Below are positions 62,067 to 64,000 of a stretch of 64,000 bases of DNA, piece by piece. Position numbers and translations under genes: made by a program. The notes under the pieces are model-generated. The model was not told the DNA's origin. It made no database searches and saw only the letters and a list, made by a program, of their open reading frames with translations. How positions within the stretch are numbered: position 1 is the first letter of the stretch; every line of letters starts with the position of its first letter. Source of the DNA: Leisingera sp. NJS204 (lineage in GTDB: Bacteria; Pseudomonadota; Alphaproteobacteria; Rhodobacterales; Rhodobacteraceae). The stretch is taken from contig NZ_CP035417.1 in assembly GCF_004123675.1 (NCBI RefSeq), positions 2,905,501 through 2,969,500 on the forward strand, given 5' to 3'.

Positions 62067-62924
62067 ATGCGTGCAGTTTTCGGACTGGTGCTGATCGTCG
62101 GTGTGGCCCTCGCGGGCGGCGCCGTCATGATGGCAAAAAACTATATCTCGGCCTATCAGAATGAACTGGCCCGCGAGCGCGCGGCCCGCGCCGAAGCGGT
62201 GCCGCTGGTGGATGTTTTTGTCGCCACCAAACCCTTGAAATACGGCGAGCGGCTGTCCCAGGACGCAGTGCGCACCGTGCGCTGGCCCGAAGATGCCATT
62301 CCCGAAGGTGCCTTTATCACCCATGAAGAGTTGTTTCCGCCGCATGCCGGTGATCAGCTGAGAGTGGTTCTGCGCGCCATGGAAACGGATGAAGCCATCA
62401 TGGCGCTCAAGGTCACGGCACCTGGCGAAGACGCCGGCATCACCTCGCGGTTGCAGCGCGGTATGCGCGCCTTTGCAATCAAGGTCGATGTCTCCTCAGG
62501 TGTTTCGGGTTTCCTGCGGCCTGGCGACAAAGTGGACGTCTACTGGACCGGCATGATGCCTGGATCGGCCGGTAGCCGCGGCGAGGTCACCCGTCTGATT
62601 CAGACCAATGTGGAACTGGTGGCCATTGACCAAAGCGCCGGCGGCGATATCAACGAAGCCGTCATCGCCCGCACCGTCACTGTTGCGGCCCACCCCAGGC
62701 AGGTCGCCGCGCTGGCACAGGCGCAAACCACCGGACGGCTGTCGCTGGCCCTGGTCGGCGCCGGCGATGACACCATCGCCTCGGTTGTCGAAGTGGACCA
62801 GCGCAGCTTGCTCGGCCTGGGGGCATTGGAAGCGCCGCAAGAAGTGGAAAAGGAAAAAGTCTGCACCATCCGCACCCGCCGCGGCGCCGAGGTTGTGGAA
62901 ATTCCGATCCCCTGCACAAACTAG
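62067..62924 (+). CDS. cpaB: Flp pilus assembly protein CpaB (RcpC)
   Basis: A 285-residue periplasmic protein of the Tad system with an N-terminal membrane anchor (RAVFGLVLIVGVALAGGAVM) and a SAF domain (about 45-115: VDVFVATKPLKYGERLSQDA), followed by the RcpC domain (MRAFAIKVDVSSGVSGFLRP, VDVYWTG, VTVAAHPRQVAALAQAQTTG). It helps the secretin CpaC form the outer-membrane pore. ATG 62067 with GAGAGG upstream is preferred over 62052. Confidence 0.95.
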   Translation: MRAVFGLVLIVGVALAGGAVMMAKNYISAYQNELARERAARAEAVPLVDVFVATKPLKYGERLSQDAVRTVRWPEDAIPEGAFITHEELFPPHAGDQLRVVLRAMETDEAIMALKVTAPGEDAGITSRLQRGMRAFAIKVDVSSGVSGFLRPGDKVDVYWTGMMPGSAGSRGEVTRLIQTNVELVAIDQSAGGDINEAVIARTVTVAAHPRQVAALAQAQTTGRLSLALVGAGDDTIASVVEVDQRSLLGLGALEAPQEVEKEKVCTIRTRRGAEVVEIPIPCTN

Positions 62925-63139
62925 GAATTTCATTTCCGCGCAGACCGTTAACAGGCTCAGCCGCCCCACTCAAACGAAGGGCGGCTGTTTTGCCTGTTGC
63001 GCAGGCCCCACAATAGCCTTTGGTCAGGAACACCCCCGAAGCCATTGATTCTTGCAATAATTCGGGATCTGCACCACAGTGCCCGAAAGAGCGGGCGAAA
63101 AGACCCGGATTTTGAGGCGTGATCGGAAAGGCAGGTCAC

Positions 63140-64000
63140 ATGGCAATTGGACGGTTCGTAGCGGCGGCCCTGGTGGGGCTATCGCTTATTGGTATGCCAC
63201 AGGCAGATGGGGCATCAGCGCAATCCTTGCGGGTAGTTAAAAAAGGCACGGCTTCACGACTGGACGTGCCGATGAACCGCGCCGTGGTGGTGGAAAGCGA
63301 AACCCCTTTTGCTGAGCTCAGCATCGCCAACCCCGGCATTGCAGATATCTCCTCCCTGTCCGACCGCACGATTTATGTGCTGGGCAAGTCGCCCGGCCTG
63401 ACCACGCTGACGCTGCTTGATGGTTCCGGCCGGCTGATCACCAATGTGGACGTGCGGGTGGCGGCAGATGTGACCGAATTCAAAGAACGTCTGCGCCAGA
63501 TCCTGCCCAATGAAAAAATCGAAGTCCGCACCGCCAACGACGGCATTGTTTTGTCCGGCACCGTGTCCAGCGCAGCGCGGCTGCAGCGGGCGCTGGACCT
63601 GGCCGAACGCTATGCGCCGGAGCGGGTCAGCAATCTGATGTCGGTCGGCGGTGTGCAGCAGGTCATGCTTAAGGTCCGCTTTGCCGAAATGCAGCGCTCG
63701 GTCTCAAAATCGCTGAGCGCCTCGCTGGGCTTTAACGGCGGCACCGGCAATGGCCGCACCGGCGGCATCAACACACTGAACACATCCGGCGCACTGGCCA
63801 ACTCGCTGGCCGGCAACATCCCTGCAGCCAACGAAAACACCGGCGCATTCCTGTTCGGCTTCAACGCAGGTTCCGTCCAGGTCAGCCTGCTGCTGGAAGC
63901 ACTTGAGCAAAAAGGCGTTGTCCGCACCCTGGCGGAACCCAACCTTTCCGCCCTGTCAGGTCAGGAGGCGAAATTCCTGGCTGGCGGCGAATACCCGGTT
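63140..64000 (+). CDS. cpaC: Flp pilus secretin CpaC/RcpA (partial, cut at right edge)
   Basis: The frame is open for 287 codons to the window end. A signal peptide (MAIGRFVAAALVGLSLIGMP, then QADGASAQS) is followed by the secretin N-terminal domains: SRLDVPMNRAVVVESETPFA, IANPGIADISSLSDRTIYVL, GKSPGLTTLTLLD (the pilus-type T2SS/BON-like domain) and VQQVMLKVRFAEMQRSVSKS, the start of the secretin core. CpaC forms the outer-membrane pore for Flp pili. The ribosome binding site is GCAGG. The next tad genes lie outside the window. Confidence 0.93.
   Translation, partial: MAIGRFVAAALVGLSLIGMPQADGASAQSLRVVKKGTASRLDVPMNRAVVVESETPFAELSIANPGIADISSLSDRTIYVLGKSPGLTTLTLLDGSGRLITNVDVRVAADVTEFKERLRQILPNEKIEVRTANDGIVLSGTVSSAARLQRALDLAERYAPERVSNLMSVGGVQQVMLKVRFAEMQRSVSKSLSASLGFNGGTGNGRTGGINTLNTSGALANSLAGNIPAANENTGAFLFGFNAGSVQVSLLLEALEQKGVVRTLAEPNLSALSGQEAKFLAGGEYPV

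Overview
The window is high-GC DNA whose gene content and order suggest the chromosome of a marine alphaproteobacterium of the Roseobacter group (Rhodobacteraceae, Leisingera/Phaeobacter-like). The clues are split aa3 cytochrome oxidase loci, FnrL-type boxes, a pyruvate phosphate dikinase, many roseobacter-type conserved unknowns (DUF2244, DUF1178, DUF6446) and a Tad/Flp pilus locus. Genus-level placement is inference. Coding density is high and I see no tRNA, rRNA, CRISPR array, prophage or insertion sequence.

Layout. 0-5 kb: the edge of a probable HTH regulator, a HIT protein, ctaD (oxidase subunit I) behind an FNR-type box and a terminator-like leader hairpin, DUF2244, a GatB/YqeY protein and carA. 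5-13 kb: a GspE_N/MshEN-like plus family 2 glycosyltransferase fusion overlapping a GntR regulator tail to tail, a HAD nucleotidase, a UbiH-type hydroxylase, an M50-like membrane protein, a class V aminotransferase, and two overlapping Lrp/AsnC regulators divergent from ilvC. 14-20 kb: two DMT transporters, then folB(fusion)-folP-glmM and a SleB-like hydrolase. 20-31 kb: ppdK, then glyQ and glyS with a DUF6446 gene and a GltS symporter between them, then a secreted SPOR/peptidoglycan-binding/trypsin-fold protein that has lost catalytic residues. 31-43 kb: housekeeping and accessory genes (SDR, DUF1178, EcsC, GNAT, flavin reductase, hexapeptide acetyltransferase, SulP, PRC-barrel, mtnP, DUF418, apt, FAD oxidase, MBL protein).

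43-51 kb is a leftward run ctaC-ctaB-small gene-ctaG-ctaE-surf1-thrC-M16 protease-GNAT, which builds the rest of the aa3 oxidase; a second FNR-type box lies between ctaC and the divergent tldD. 51-59 kb carries tldD, dprA, topA and the scoAB CoA-transferase. 59-64 kb carries a broken TetR gene, a lytic transglycosylase and the start of a tad locus: two nearly identical flp pilin genes made by tandem duplication, a third divergent flp, cpaB and a cpaC cut by the window edge.

Besides genes, there are two dispersed intergenic repeat families. RE1 is short (about 33 bp), with a small stem and an A/T run, in three copies. RE2 is about 90-175 bp and rich in hairpins, in four copies, and its stems differ in sequence but still pair. 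There is also a perfect 22-bp palindrome in a gene-free region before mtnP. No wholly new multi-gene system is evident; the strongest leads are RE2, the pseudo-protease, the folB fusion and the flp duplication with its conserved upstream inverted repeat.
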